Source: Rhizobiales bacterium Y(2018) (lineage in GTDB: Bacteria > Pseudomonadota > Alphaproteobacteria > Rhizobiales > Aestuariivirgaceae). From it: DNA of 64,000 nt. The position numbers were made by a program, and so were the translations under genes. Shown here piece after piece: positions 54,884-63,849 of this stretch; the first letter of the stretch is position 1, and every line of letters begins with the position of its first letter. A model generated the notes under the pieces. The model was not told the origin of the DNA and ran no database searches. It saw only the letters and a program-made list of their open reading frames with translations. The stretch lies in assembly GCA_005502925.1 (NCBI GenBank), contig SCPD01000018.1, positions 62,001 through 126,000 of the forward strand. Direction: 5' to 3'.

Positions 54884-55821
54884 CGCCGTGCCTCGCCGGC
54901 CGAGATGAGCGCCCGGAGCGCCAGCACGATGATCAGGATCGCGCCTTGCGCGCCGATCTGCCAGTCGGGCGAGATGCGCATGAAGATGAGGAACGAGCCG
55001 GCGAGAGTCAGAGTAAGCGCGCCGATCACCGCGCCGAAGGGCGATACCCGGCCGCCGACGAATTCGCCGCCGCCCAAGATGACGCCGGCAATGGCATAAA
55101 GCGTGTAGCGATCGGCGATATGGGCGTCGGCCGAGGTGGTGAGGCCGATGAGGGAAAGGCCCGACAACACGCCGAAGAATCCCGCCAGCGCATACATCGC
55201 CATCTTGGTCCTGAGCTCCGACCAGCCGGCCCGCGCCATGGCGCGCGGATTGCCGCCGGTGCCGCGCATGATGACGCCATAGGAAGAGGTCATGAGGCCG
55301 ATATGGACGAGAAGGGCGATGAGGAGGGCGGCGATGATCGGAAAGGGGATCAGCGGCACCTGCAGCGCCATGATGGCCTTCAGCCAGTCCGGCGCCTTGC
55401 CGCCGGGCGAAGGCAGGATCATCACCGCGATGCCGAGCCAGATGAAGGACGCGCCGAGCGTCACCACGATCGAGGGCAGGTTGCGCAGATGGATGAGCGC
55501 CGCCATGGCGGCATAGGCGCCGATGCACAGCAAAAGCGCCAGGATGCCGAGCGCCGGTGTGTCATGGAGATACGTCGCGCCGATGCAGCCGACGAGACCG
55601 ACAAAGGGACCGATCGACAGATCGAGATCGTTCACCGTGATGATGAACATCTGGGCGATGGTGGCGAGCGCGATCGGCACCGCATATTGCAGCATCAGGT
55701 TGAGGCCGAAATAGCTCATGGTGCGCGGCTGCGCATAGAAGGTAGCGGCCAGCACGAGGGCGAGCGACGCCAGGGGGAGGAGCGCCCGCAAGGTCTTCCG
55801 GTTCAGGGTGAGCGCGGACAT
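54880..55821 (-). CDS. sugar ABC transporter permease 1 (RbsC type)
   Basis: 313-residue permease of the same family, with NDLDLSIGPFVGLVG near residue 64 and VILGGGEFVGGRVSPFG near residue 240. ATG at 55821 after ggtaggtggtg; two upstream GTGs would add two residues. Two non-identical permeases in tandem as in several rhizobial sugar systems (for example the AI-2/rhamnose-type). Confidence 0.93.
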   Translation of the reverse strand: MSALTLNRKTLRALLPLASLALVLAATFYAQPRTMSYFGLNLMLQYAVPIALATIAQMFIITVNDLDLSIGPFVGLVGCIGATYLHDTPALGILALLLCIGAYAAMAALIHLRNLPSIVVTLGASFIWLGIAVMILPSPGGKAPDWLKAIMALQVPLIPFPIIAALLIALLVHIGLMTSSYGVIMRGTGGNPRAMARAGWSELRTKMAMYALAGFFGVLSGLSLIGLTTSADAHIADRYTLYAIAGVILGGGEFVGGRVSPFGAVIGALTLTLAGSFLIFMRISPDWQIGAQGAILIIVLALRALISAGEARR

Positions 55822-55830
55822 CACCACCTA

Positions 55831-55936
55831 CCGTCATCCCGGCGAAAGCCGGGATCCACAAAAGCCTCTCCATGCGACGGACGCTGCCCGCGTCGCGTGA
55901 GTTTAATGGGTCCCGACTTTCGCCGGGATGACGGGG
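55831..55936. repeat. paired inverted repeat gtcatcccggcgaaagccgggat
   Basis: Two inverted arms of about 28 bases (55831-55858 and 55908-55936) around 50 bases, between the ATPase and permease genes of one operon. A widely distributed rhizobial intergenic repeat type, seen once in this window. Confidence 0.85.
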
Positions 55937-55957
55937 TGAGAGAGAGGGCCGCTCTCA

Positions 55958-57391
55958 TCACGCGCTCTCCGCGAAGGACGCATGCAGAACCTTGTCCTCG
56001 CTGAGTTCATGGCCCTGAAGCTCGGCGACGATGGCGCCGTTGCGGAAGATATAGGCGCGGTCGCAATGTTTGAGCTCGTCGATCTCGGTCGTGTACCAGA
56101 CGAAGCTGCGGCCCGCTTCCGCCTCGGCGCGGATCATCTCATAGACTTCGAGCTTGGTGCCGATATCGACGCCGCGCATCGGGTCGTCCATCAGCACGAT
56201 ATCGGCCTTGGAACCGAGCGCCCGGGCGAACAGCGCCTTCTGCTGGTTGCCGCCCGACAGCGTCAGGATGTTGTTGTTCATGTCGGGCGTGCGTATGCCG
56301 ATGCGCTGCTTCCAGTCGCGCGCCATGCCCTGCTCCTGCTCCGGCCTGATGAGCGGCCCTTGCCGAAGATGGCGGAGCGCGCTCACCGTCACATTCTCGC
56401 CGATCGACCACAGATTGAAGACGCCGTCTGCCTGCCGGTCGCCGGCGATGAAAGCGGCGCTGTGCCTGCGGGCGCCGTCGAAGATCTGGATCAGCATGCG
56501 CGTCTGGCCGTGGCCGGCGAGGCCGGCGAGGCCGACGATCTCGCCCTTGCGCACCGAGAGTTTCCCTGTTTGCGTCGCGGTGAGCGGCGTCGCCTCAATG
56601 GCGAGCGCGCTCGAAATCTGCCGGCGCGCGGCGGTCCCGGGGCCTGCCTTCCCAGTGGTGGCGCCCATCGCGGCGACGAGCGAATGGCGCGTGAAGTCCC
56701 GGGCATCCTTCTCGGCAACAACCTTGCCGTCCTTCATCACCGCGATGCGGTCGCAATAATCGAGCACATCGCCGAGGAGATGCGAGATGAGGATCGTGCT
56801 GGTGCCGCGCGCCACCTCCTGGCGCATGAAGGTCAGGAGCTGCCTGGCGGTCACCGCATCGAGTGAGGAGGTGGGCTCGTCCAGGATGACGACACGCAGC
56901 GGCTCGTCGGTGACGGTGAAGGCGCGCGCGATCTCCGCCATCTGGCGCTGGCCGATATTGAGATCGCCCGCTTCCTGATCGACATCGATGCCATGGCCGG
57001 GAAAGATTTCGTCGAGCTTTTCGCCGATGAGCCGGCGCGCTTTCGCCTTCCAGCCGATACCTTTAAGGGCGCGGTGCACGATGCGGACATTTTCGGCCAG
57101 CGTCAGATTGGGGCAGAGCGACAATTCCTGGAACACGCAGCGTATGCCAAACGCCGAGGCATTGCTGGCGCTGTACTGCCGGCTTACATCCTGCGTGCCG
57201 ATGACGAGGCGGCCCTGGTCGGCTTTCAGCGTACCGGCGAGCACATGCATGAGCGTGCTTTTGCCGGCGCCATTATGGCCGACCAGCCCCAGGCATTCGC
57301 CGGGCTTGAGCACGAGATCGACGCCGGCGAGCGCGCGGACGGCGCCGAAGCTCTTCTCGATGGCGGTGAGTGCTACGGCAGGCTCAGACAC
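55958..57391 (-). CDS. sugar ABC transporter ATP-binding protein, tandem domain
   Basis: 477-residue tandem ATPase. Domain 1: Walker [10 protein letters not shown] near residue 38, signature [14 protein letters not shown] and Walker [13 protein letters not shown]. Domain 2: non-canonical loop [11 protein letters not shown] as usual for this subfamily, [15 protein letters not shown] and [12 protein letters not shown], where the catalytic Glu is Asp. Partner of the two permeases downstream. About 25 residues shorter than RbsA. Confidence 0.94.
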   Translation of the reverse strand: MSEPAVALTAIEKSFGAVRALAGVDLVLKPGECLGLVGHNGAGKSTLMHVLAGTLKADQGRLVIGTQDVSRQYSASNASAFGIRCVFQELSLCPNLTLAENVRIVHRALKGIGWKAKARRLIGEKLDEIFPGHGIDVDQEAGDLNIGQRQMAEIARAFTVTDEPLRVVILDEPTSSLDAVTARQLLTFMRQEVARGTSTILISHLLGDVLDYCDRIAVMKDGKVVAEKDARDFTRHSLVAAMGATTGKAGPGTAARRQISSALAIEATPLTATQTGKLSVRKGEIVGLAGLAGHGQTRMLIQIFDGARRHSAAFIAGDRQADGVFNLWSIGENVTVSALRHLRQGPLIRPEQEQGMARDWKQRIGIRTPDMNNNILTLSGGNQQKALFARALGSKADIVLMDDPMRGVDIGTKLEVYEMIRAEAEAGRSFVWYTTEIDELKHCDRAYIFRNGAIVAELQGHELSEDKVLHASFAESA

Positions 57392-57403
57392 GCTCGCCCC
57401 GGA

Positions 57404-57517
57404 CTAGCGCGTGATCAGGAAAAGTGGACACCGGTTTTCCGTCCGATCACGCGCTAAATATAAGATTGCGATCACGTTTATCACTTCAGGTCGTAACGAC
57501 CTGAAGTGATCGTGATC
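57404..57517. repeat. composite palindromic repeat, copy 2 (inverted relative to copy 1)
   Basis: Tandem hairpins gcgcgtgatc/gatcacgcgc and cacttcaggtcg/cgacctgaagtg with outer gatcacg-type arms. Reverse complement of 29729-29840 with scattered substitutions that are mostly compensatory in the stems (attcaggtc/gacctgaat against cttcaggtc/gacctgaag). Confidence 0.9.
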
Positions 57518-57527
57518 TGGTGAATTT

Positions 57528-57558
57528 CCTCTCTCCCGCATTATACGCGGGAGAGAGG
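57528..57558. terminator. hairpin downstream of binding-protein gene
   Basis: 12-bp perfect stem cctctctcccgc/gcgggagagagg with a 7-base loop, 18 bases 3' of the binding-protein gene and inside the operon. Possible partial terminator or mRNA-stabilising element. Confidence 0.65.
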
Positions 57559-57575
57559 TAGACTGCGTCATTGAT

Positions 57576-58586
57576 CTACTTCCCGGCGACGACCTTCTCG
57601 GCGTCTGCCTTCGAATATTCGACATTGGCGACGCCGCCTTTTTCAGTCGTCTCGAGGCTCTTTTCGAGATCGGCCTGGTTGATCTGCAGGAACGGCACCA
57701 CCAGGTCCTTCGGCACTTCCTTGCCGTCGAGGATCATCTGCGCCACCCAGAAAGCGAGCGTCGAGACGCCGGGTGCGATGGAGACCGACATGGTCTCATA
57801 GCCATTGGCGTCCTTCTGCTCTTTCCACCAGGCGAGCTCGTCCTGGCGGTTGCCCATGATGATGAGCGGCGTCGGGCGGCCGGCCGCCTTGAAGGCCTGC
57901 GCCGCGCCATAACCGTCGCCACCTTGCGTCACCACGCCTTTCACTTCCGGCAGCGACGGGAGGATGCCGGCCACCGCCTTCTGCGCCACTTCCTGGGCCC
58001 AGTCGCCATGGACAGAGCCGACGATCTTGAACTGCGTGTGTTTGCCCACACCTTCCTCGATGCCCTTGTGGATCTCGTCGTCGACGAACACGCCGGCGAG
58101 GCCGCGGATCTCGAGCAGATTGCCGCCGTCTTTCATCTTTTCAGAGAGATAATCGAGCTGGACGGCGCCCATTTTCTTGAAATCGACGGCGATGCGCCAG
58201 GCGCAAGGCTCGGTCACGATGCCGTCGAAGGAGACGACGATGATGCCGGCGTCGCAGGCCTGCTTGACCACGCCATTGAGCGCGTCGGGAGAGGCGGCAT
58301 TGATGACGATGGCATTGTAACCCTGCAGGATCAGATTCTGGATCTGCGCCGCCTGCTCGGTCACCTGGTTTTCAGACGTGGTGAAGGGATCGGCCGCCGC
58401 GACGATGCCGTCGGCCACCGCCTGCTTGGTCACCTTGTCCCAGCTCTTCAGCATCGATTGCCGCCAGGAATTGCCGGCATAATTGTTGGAAAGCGCGATC
58501 TTCTTGTCTTTGGTGTCGGCCGAGGCCGGCAGGGCGAAAGTGATCGCGGCGAGTGCTCCGGCAACTAAAAGCGAAGTCTTCTTCAT
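57576..58586 (-). CDS. sugar ABC transporter periplasmic binding protein
   Basis: 336-residue type-I periplasmic binding protein with signal MKKTSLLVAGALAAITFALPASA and cleavage near residue 23. Mature part begins DTKDKKIALSNNYAGNSW and contains YNAIVINAASPDALNGVV, and VVSFDGIVTEPCAW. First gene of the importer operon, preceded by a palindromic GCTAACATGTTAGC site. Ligand unknown; the neighbouring GntR regulator and the KDG/KDGal kinases favour a sugar or sugar acid. Confidence 0.93.
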   Translation of the reverse strand: MKKTSLLVAGALAAITFALPASADTKDKKIALSNNYAGNSWRQSMLKSWDKVTKQAVADGIVAAADPFTTSENQVTEQAAQIQNLILQGYNAIVINAASPDALNGVVKQACDAGIIVVSFDGIVTEPCAWRIAVDFKKMGAVQLDYLSEKMKDGGNLLEIRGLAGVFVDDEIHKGIEEGVGKHTQFKIVGSVHGDWAQEVAQKAVAGILPSLPEVKGVVTQGGDGYGAAQAFKAAGRPTPLIIMGNRQDELAWWKEQKDANGYETMSVSIAPGVSTLAFWVAQMILDGKEVPKDLVVPFLQINQADLEKSLETTEKGGVANVEYSKADAEKVVAGK

Positions 58587-58648
58587 GATGATGGACTCCT
58601 CCCAAGGGGTATTTGTTGACTGAACGGCGTTTTTCTTAAAGCTTGCCC

Positions 58649-58662
58649 GCTAACATGTTAGC
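58649..58662. promoter_or_regulatory. GCTAACATGTTAGC palindrome, candidate GntR operator
   Basis: Perfect 14-base palindrome 63 bases upstream of the binding-protein start and 31 bases beyond the stop of the GntR gene. FadR-type GntR operators are similar in size and symmetry. Binding by the adjacent regulator is inferred from position. Confidence 0.6.
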
Positions 58663-58692
58663 AGAGCCGCGTATCCGCGCAACGCCCATTTG

Positions 58693-59493
58693 TCATACTT
58701 TTGAGAAGGCCTTATCTTTTTGTTTTGCGCTAGCTTTGCGCGCCTTCGCCTTGCCGGAGAGGCCGAGCTTGCCGCCCTCGTCGATGGTTTTCTGCGTGGT
58801 CTGCAAGAGCTTGCGCACCGCATCGCGGGCGCGGTCCGCTTTCTTCACCCGGATCGCTTCGAGAATGGCCAGATGCAGCGGCAGGACTTTCATCCGGTTG
58901 CGCAAATGGGCGACCGTCACCGAGAAGAGATTGGCGAGCAGCGATTCGATGACGCGGCCGAAAGGCGGGATAAACTCATTGCCGGACGCATTGAGGACGG
59001 CGAGATGGAATCTGACATCCGCCACGTTCCATGCCGCTTCATCGCCCACCGCATCGGCCATCGCCTGATAGGCGGCCTCGATCTCGACGAACTGTCCGGC
59101 GGTGCGATGCAGGGCGGCGAGTGCGGCCGCTTCCGGTTCGATCATCATGCGGATCTGCTGGACGTCATTGGCGAAGCGCTGGAAATCGACGGTGGTGCAG
59201 TACCAGCTCAGCACATCGCGATCGAGCAGGTTCCAGGCGTTGCGCGGCTCGACGCGCGAGCCGATCTTGGGGCGCGACTGGATCAGTCCCTTGGCGGAGA
59301 GCATCTTCACCGCCTCGCGTATCGCGGTGCGGCTCACCTTGTAGATCTGGCCGCATTCCGCCTCATTGGGCAAAAGCGCGCCCGGCTTGTAGTCGCCGCG
59401 TACGATGCGCTGGCCCAGATCATGCGCCACTTTGTTATAGAGACTTTTGCGCGAAGCACCTTTATCTGCCGGCTTGCGTTTCGTCCCCGCCAT
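58693..59493 (-). CDS. GntR/FadR-family regulator (FCD domain)
   Basis: 266-residue regulator. HTH about residues 15-75 (RIVRGDYKPGALLPNEAECGQIYKVSRTAIREAVKMLSAKGLIQSRP). FCD domain with acidic/His metal site in VADVRFHLAVLNASGN and PLHLAILEAI. Basic Lys-rich tail (KAKARKASAKQKDK). Lies upstream of the importer operon on the same strand, and divergent from the KDGal kinase gene. Start fixed at MAGTKRKP; the upstream extension is non-coding-like. Confidence 0.92.
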   Translation of the reverse strand: MAGTKRKPADKGASRKSLYNKVAHDLGQRIVRGDYKPGALLPNEAECGQIYKVSRTAIREAVKMLSAKGLIQSRPKIGSRVEPRNAWNLLDRDVLSWYCTTVDFQRFANDVQQIRMMIEPEAAALAALHRTAGQFVEIEAAYQAMADAVGDEAAWNVADVRFHLAVLNASGNEFIPPFGRVIESLLANLFSVTVAHLRNRMKVLPLHLAILEAIRVKKADRARDAVRKLLQTTQKTIDEGGKLGLSGKAKARKASAKQKDKAFSKV

Positions 59494-59576
59494 GATCGCG
59501 TCCTCACTTGCCTGAAATCCGCCCGCAGCATAAAGCAGTTCAATCATCAGACAAATGAGTTTCTGAGGCTTTCGCC

Positions 59577-60497
59577 ATGACCGCAGACATCGCCATGATC
59601 GCCGTCGATTGGGGCACCAGCAACCGGCGCGCCTGGGCGCTCGATGGCGCCGGCCATGTGCTGGCCGAGATCGGCGACGGCGAGGGCCTGCTCGCCGTCA
59701 AACAAGGCGGCTTCGCCCGCTCCTTCGCCGATTTCGCGGCACCCTGGCTTGCCGCCGGCCGGTCCGTGCCGGTCCTGATGTGCGGCATGGTCGGCAGCAA
59801 GATGGGCTGGGCCGAGGTGCCCTATATCGCCGCCCCTGCCGATCTGGCAAGTCTTTCGCGCAATCTCCATCACGTCGCCTTCGAGGGTGGCGCGCGCATC
59901 GCCATCGTGCCGGGTGTCTCGTGTAGTCATGACGGCGTGCCGGATGTCATGCGCGGTGAGGAATGTCAGGTCCTGGCCGTGCTGGCCCAGCGCAAGCTAC
60001 GCGACGCCGGCCTGCTCCTCCCCGGCACCCATTCCAAATGGGTCCAGGTGAAGGACGGCAAGCTCGCCTCCTTCCGCACCTATATGACGGGTGAGCTTTA
60101 TAATGCGCTCACCTCGTCGGGCACGCTGGCGCAGCTCATGGAGAAAGGCGAGCCCGATCGCGACGCCTTCCTGAAAGGTCTCGCCCGGGCGCGACAGGCG
60201 GACGCCGGCGCTCTTTCGCACAGCCTCTTCGGCGTGCGTACGCTGGGTCTCTTCGGCAGCCTGCCGCGCAATGGCTTGAACTCCTATCTGTCGGGGCTGC
60301 TGATTGGTACCGAGATGCGCGATGCGATCGCCTGGTCCGGCACGGATGCGGTGGTCGCCGTCGGCTCGCCGAAACTTCTCGACAATTACCGGATCGCTGC
60401 CGCGACCTTCGGCCTCGCTTTTGAGTCACATGACAACGCCGCGCTGCTGCCGCCGGCTCTGTTCATGATTGCGCGCGATGCGGGCCTTATGGCCTGA
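59577..60497 (+). CDS. dgoK: 2-dehydro-3-deoxygalactonokinase
   Basis: 306-residue DgoK-family kinase phosphorylating 2-keto-3-deoxygalactonate with ATP. The N-terminal phosphate loop IAVDWGTSNRRAWAL is characteristic, with MCGMVGSKMGW, LPGTHSKWV and TYMTGELYNAL following. It serves a De Ley-Doudoroff-type galactonate route. Divergent from the GntR gene and convergent with the KDG kinase gene. No KDPGal aldolase in the window. Confidence 0.93.
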   Translation: MTADIAMIAVDWGTSNRRAWALDGAGHVLAEIGDGEGLLAVKQGGFARSFADFAAPWLAAGRSVPVLMCGMVGSKMGWAEVPYIAAPADLASLSRNLHHVAFEGGARIAIVPGVSCSHDGVPDVMRGEECQVLAVLAQRKLRDAGLLLPGTHSKWVQVKDGKLASFRTYMTGELYNALTSSGTLAQLMEKGEPDRDAFLKGLARARQADAGALSHSLFGVRTLGLFGSLPRNGLNSYLSGLLIGTEMRDAIAWSGTDAVVAVGSPKLLDNYRIAAATFGLAFESHDNAALLPPALFMIARDAGLMA

Positions 60498-60518
60498 AGA
60501 GTGGTATTGACAGAGCTG

Positions 60519-60540
60519 ATGCCGGCCGCGGCTCCGGCAT
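60519..60540. terminator. hairpin between convergent kinase genes
   Basis: Stem atgccgg/ccggcat with an 8-base loop, followed on the plus strand by tcagtttt. Lies directly after dgoK and abuts the stop of the convergent kinase. Confidence 0.6.
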
Positions 60541-61470
60541 TCAGTTTTGCAGAAGATCCGCCATCGCGTCCCGCGCGATGACCGCGCCTGGATATTGGAT
60601 GACGCGGCTCGCCAGGGCGTGCGCCTTGCGCACACTGTCGAAAACCGAAGCACCGTTCAGCCGGGCCGCCAGATAGCCGGCATTGAAGCTGTCGCCGGCG
60701 CCCGTCGTGTCACGCGGCTGGGCGACGCGGTCGAGCATTACGCTGCCCTGCCTGGTGAAAACCGGGCCGCCGCCGGTCTTGAGCACGATTTCCTCAGGCC
60801 CCAGGGCCGAGAGCTCGCCGATCCAGTCTTCCGCGCTCTGCGTCTTGGCGAAGATCGCGTCGAGATCGTCGGAGGAGGGCAGAACATGGGTCGCCGCCGC
60901 GATCGCCTGCTGCATCCAGAGCGCCGCTTCCGAGCGGTCGGCCCACAAACGCGGCCGGTAATTGGTGTCGAAGGCGGCGAGACCGCCTCGTGACTTGAGC
61001 CGCCGCATCAGCTCGATGAGACGCTTGCGCCCGGTTGTGCCGAGAACGGCGAGCGTGATGCCGCTGGTGAAGATTGCGTCCGCGCTTGCCAGGGTTTCGG
61101 CGAGCTCAGGCTCCTCGAACATCTGCCGGACCGGCGCCTCGCCGCGCCAATAGCTGAAGGAACGTTCGCCCGTGTCGTCGGTGTCGATGATGTAGAGGCC
61201 GGGCCGGCGGCCGGGCACTCGCGCGATATGGCGGCAGTCGATGCCTTCATTCTCGAAGCTCTCGATCATCCAATCGCTCAATGGGTCATCGCCGAGGCGC
61301 GTCACATACTGGACGCGCGCCGTCTGAGCGTTGAGCAGCCGCGCCAGATAGACGGAGGTGTTGAGCGTGTCCCCGCCGATGCGGCGGTCATAGGTGAGCG
61401 GCCCGCTCAACGAACGGGCAAGCTCGATCATCGGTTCGCCAATGGCGGCGAGGGTCAGGGGCTTTGCCAT
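60541..61470 (-). CDS. PfkB-family sugar kinase (2-keto-3-deoxygluconate kinase-like)
   Basis: 309-residue ribokinase-fold enzyme: GGDTLNTSVYLARLL near residue 34, YIIDTDDTGERSFSYWRGEAPVR as in KdgK, and the ATP/catalytic motif DTTGAGDSFNAGYLAARL near residue 252 with the catalytic Asp. The RSFSYWR segment is typical of 2-keto-3-deoxygluconate kinases. With dgoK next to it, it would funnel two deoxy-keto acids. The exact substrate is by likeness. Confidence 0.9.
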   Translation of the reverse strand: MAKPLTLAAIGEPMIELARSLSGPLTYDRRIGGDTLNTSVYLARLLNAQTARVQYVTRLGDDPLSDWMIESFENEGIDCRHIARVPGRRPGLYIIDTDDTGERSFSYWRGEAPVRQMFEEPELAETLASADAIFTSGITLAVLGTTGRKRLIELMRRLKSRGGLAAFDTNYRPRLWADRSEAALWMQQAIAAATHVLPSSDDLDAIFAKTQSAEDWIGELSALGPEEIVLKTGGGPVFTRQGSVMLDRVAQPRDTTGAGDSFNAGYLAARLNGASVFDSVRKAHALASRVIQYPGAVIARDAMADLLQN

Positions 61471-61584
61471 GTCGGCTTGTTTAACCCGTGATCGGTCGAA
61501 ATGGGTATCGGTTTTCAGTTTCTCCGGCCGCTAAACCAAGGATTCCGAACAGGTTTTTGCGTTTGAGGACCACCGGGCCGCTGA

Positions 61585-61601
61585 TCTAGAACGCTTCTAA
61601 T
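61585..61601. promoter_or_regulatory. ICE-like iron-control box (candidate Irr site)
   Basis: TCTAGAACGCTTCTAAT matches the 7-3-7 symmetry of the rhizobial Irr box (TTTAGAAnnnTTCTAAA) with two end mismatches. It lies 131 bases upstream of the Cys-rich gene and about 45 bases upstream of a possible -35 ttgaca (61646). This would suit Irr acting upstream of RNA polymerase. Downstream genes are iron-linked, which supports it. Confidence 0.6.
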
Positions 61602-61715
61602 CTATTGAACATGCTGGATTTTTTGCCGCGCCCCTGGGTTAGCGATTGACAGGGATGGCCCCCATCGAATAACTGACTAAATCAGTCGGATTATTTGGTT
61701 CCCAATGGTCTCGTC

Positions 61716-62243
61716 ATGAGTGTCCAATTCTGCCCCGCGAGCTGCCCCTTGAAGCTCCTCGACCGCAAGCCCGAAAGGCTGGTGGTGACGGGCCTGCGCT
61801 GCTGCATGGCGGGCTATGCTTATGGCGATATCGAATGCTGGGAAACCGCCTGGCGCAGCTATTCGATGGAACTCGGCACCGATGATGCCCGCAAGCTCAT
61901 GGGCGAGCTGCAATATTGGGTTCGCACGCTCCGGGCGCACAGCACCCGTCCGCTTTCCGTCTTTCCGCATGGCTGCGGCCATGTCTGCCGCGACGAATGC
62001 ATGGCGCTGTCGCTGATCGCGGCGCTCCAGGATCATGACCAGCCGGCGGCGTTGCTGGCGGCGCGCCATCTCTCGGGCACCAGCGAAGGCGATGCGCCGC
62101 TGGAACTCGCGGCCGCCGGGCGAAGCTATGCCGATGCGCTGATTGCGGCCGGCCAGAAGCTGTTGAGCGTTCCCGCATCCGTCATCCACTCCATCGCCGC
62201 TTTTGGCAGCGGGCCCGCTGCGGCGCAGGAGACACTCCATTGA
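61716..62243 (+). CDS. Cys-rich hypothetical protein
   Basis: 175-residue protein of no recognised family. Eight Cys in paired patterns, FCPASC at the N-terminus, LRCCM, IEC and HGCGHVCRDEC near residue 100, with His nearby, suggest metal or iron-sulfur binding. No signal peptide; mostly helical. An upstream in-frame start is possible, but the Met at 61716 precedes the conserved-looking CPASC. It heads the imelysin operon behind the ICE-like box, so an iron-related role is inferred. Confidence 0.75.
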   Translation: MSVQFCPASCPLKLLDRKPERLVVTGLRCCMAGYAYGDIECWETAWRSYSMELGTDDARKLMGELQYWVRTLRAHSTRPLSVFPHGCGHVCRDECMALSLIAALQDHDQPAALLAARHLSGTSEGDAPLELAAAGRSYADALIAAGQKLLSVPASVIHSIAAFGSGPAAAQETLH

Positions 62244-62283
62244 GCTACCCATGCAGCGCGATCTCAGAAGGGGACTTACCATC

Positions 62284-63561
62284 ATGAAGCGGCATCTTTT
62301 GGCGTTCACCGCCGGCACAGTCCTGACACTGGCCTCGGTCATTTCGATTGCGCGCGGTGCCGAGGCGACGCCCGACTCCGTCGTCAAGCACTATGGCGAC
62401 GTCGCCGAGGCGATGTACACCGATGCTCAGTCGGCAGCCGCTGATCTCGGCAAGGCCATCGATGCTCTGATCGCCAATCCCACCGAGGACACGCTGAAGG
62501 CGGCGCGCGCCGCCTGGAAGGAAGCGCGTCCCTGGTATCAGCAGACCGAAGGCTATCGTTTCGGCAACAGCATCGTCGATGACTGGGAAGGCAAGGTGAA
62601 TTCCTGGCCGCTCGATGAGGGCCTCATCGACTACACCGACAAGGGCTCCTATGGCGAAAGCTCGGATGAGAATCCGCTCTACACCGCCAATGTCATCGCC
62701 AACAAATCGATCCGCATCGGCAATGACACGGTCGATGCGACGACGATCGACGCTGCTCTTCTCCAGAAGCTGCAGGGCGCCGGCGACAATGAAGCCAATG
62801 TCGCGACGGGTTATCACGCCATCGAATTCCTGCTCTGGGGCCAGGATCTGAACGGCACCAAAGCGGGCGCCGGCAACCGTCCCGTCACCGATTACGACAC
62901 CAAGAACTGCAGCAACGGCAATTGCGACCGCCGCGCCGCCTATCTCAAGGCCGCCAGCGATCTGCTGCAGTCCGACCTCGCCGAAATGGTTGCCAGCTGG
63001 AAGGCCGATGGCGCCGCCCGCAAGGATCTCAGCGGCAAAGGCGTCGAAGGCGGTCTGTCGACCATCCTCACCGGCTTGGGCTCCCTCTCTTATGGCGAGC
63101 TCGCCGGCGAGCGCATGAAACTCGGCCTCATTCTGCATGATCCGGAGGAAGAGCATGACTGTTTCTCCGACAACACGCATAATTCGCATTATTTCGACGA
63201 AGCCGGCATGATCTCGATCTATGGCGGCACGCTCAAGCGCCGCGACGGCTCGACGCTGGAAGGCCCGGGCCTCGCCGCCCTTGCCACTGCCAAGGCGCCC
63301 GCCGAAGCCAAGAAGCTCGACGCGCTGATGGCCGATGCCGAAAAGAAATTAGGTGCGATCCGCGACCGGGCGGAAAGCGGCAAGGAAGCCTACGATCAGA
63401 TGATCGGCCAAGACAATCCAGAGGGCAATGCACTGGTGCAGGCGGCGATCGACGCCCTTGTCGCGCAGACGCGCGGCATCGAGGCGGTGGTCGCCGCCCT
63501 CAATCTCAAGATCTCGGTCGAGGGCTCAGACAGCCTCGATGATCCGTCCAAAGTTCAGTGA
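62284..63561 (+). CDS. imelysin-family periplasmic iron-uptake protein (IrpA-like)
   Basis: 425-residue secreted protein with signal peptide MKRHLLAFTAGTVLTLASVISIARGAEA. The imelysin GxHxIE motif is GYHAIE at residues 176-181, followed by FLLWGQDLNGT. The second duplicated half holds SYGELAGERMKLGLILHDPEEEHDCFSDNTHNSHY. Imelysin proteins are iron-regulated periplasmic or outer-membrane-associated components; the peptidase activity first proposed is doubtful. A start at MKRHLL after ggggacttaccatc is chosen. Confidence 0.94.
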   Translation: MKRHLLAFTAGTVLTLASVISIARGAEATPDSVVKHYGDVAEAMYTDAQSAAADLGKAIDALIANPTEDTLKAARAAWKEARPWYQQTEGYRFGNSIVDDWEGKVNSWPLDEGLIDYTDKGSYGESSDENPLYTANVIANKSIRIGNDTVDATTIDAALLQKLQGAGDNEANVATGYHAIEFLLWGQDLNGTKAGAGNRPVTDYDTKNCSNGNCDRRAAYLKAASDLLQSDLAEMVASWKADGAARKDLSGKGVEGGLSTILTGLGSLSYGELAGERMKLGLILHDPEEEHDCFSDNTHNSHYFDEAGMISIYGGTLKRRDGSTLEGPGLAALATAKAPAEAKKLDALMADAEKKLGAIRDRAESGKEAYDQMIGQDNPEGNALVQAAIDALVAQTRGIEAVVAALNLKISVEGSDSLDDPSKVQ

Positions 63562-63571
63562 GGCCAGCGCC

Positions 63572-63847
63572 ATGCTCAGATACAGACGCCACGTCCAGTC
63601 CTTCACCGAAGCCGAGATCGCCGAAAAGCTCAAAGTCGCCGAGGCGCTCAGGGGCGAGGGCAAGCGGGTCTATGAGATCGCCCGTGTTCTGGGCGTCACG
63701 GATACCACCTATTACAACTGGCTGAAGCGGGCCGAGAAGCCGTCCCGGTCCGGTGAAGCGGAACTGCGGCGCCTGCGCCGCGAGAACGCGCAGCTGAAGC
63801 GGGCGGTCAAGTCGCTGGCCGGCATTGCCGGGGTCGCTCAGGGTTAA
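63572..63847 (+). CDS. IS3 OrfA-like helix-turn-helix protein without OrfB
   Basis: 91-residue basic protein like the IS3/IS911 OrfA: SFTEAEIAEKLKVAEALRGEGKRVYEIARVLGVTDTTYYNWLKR forms the HTH_Tnp domain, and ELRRLRRENAQLKRAVKSL is the leucine-zipper part. It ends there; no integrase OrfB, terminal inverted repeats or target duplication follow. Instead the ferredoxin gene starts 2 bases after the stop, and the imelysin stop is only 10 bases before. Either a decayed insertion sequence or a transposase DNA-binding domain recruited into the operon, possibly as a regulator. Confidence 0.85.
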   Translation: MLRYRRHVQSFTEAEIAEKLKVAEALRGEGKRVYEIARVLGVTDTTYYNWLKRAEKPSRSGEAELRRLRRENAQLKRAVKSLAGIAGVAQG

Positions 63848-63849
63848 AT

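Noticed and set aside
55958-57391. Degenerate second Walker A as a sign of a broken ATPase
   Set aside because: The second domain of RbsA/MglA-type ATPases normally lacks a canonical Walker A, so this is usual.
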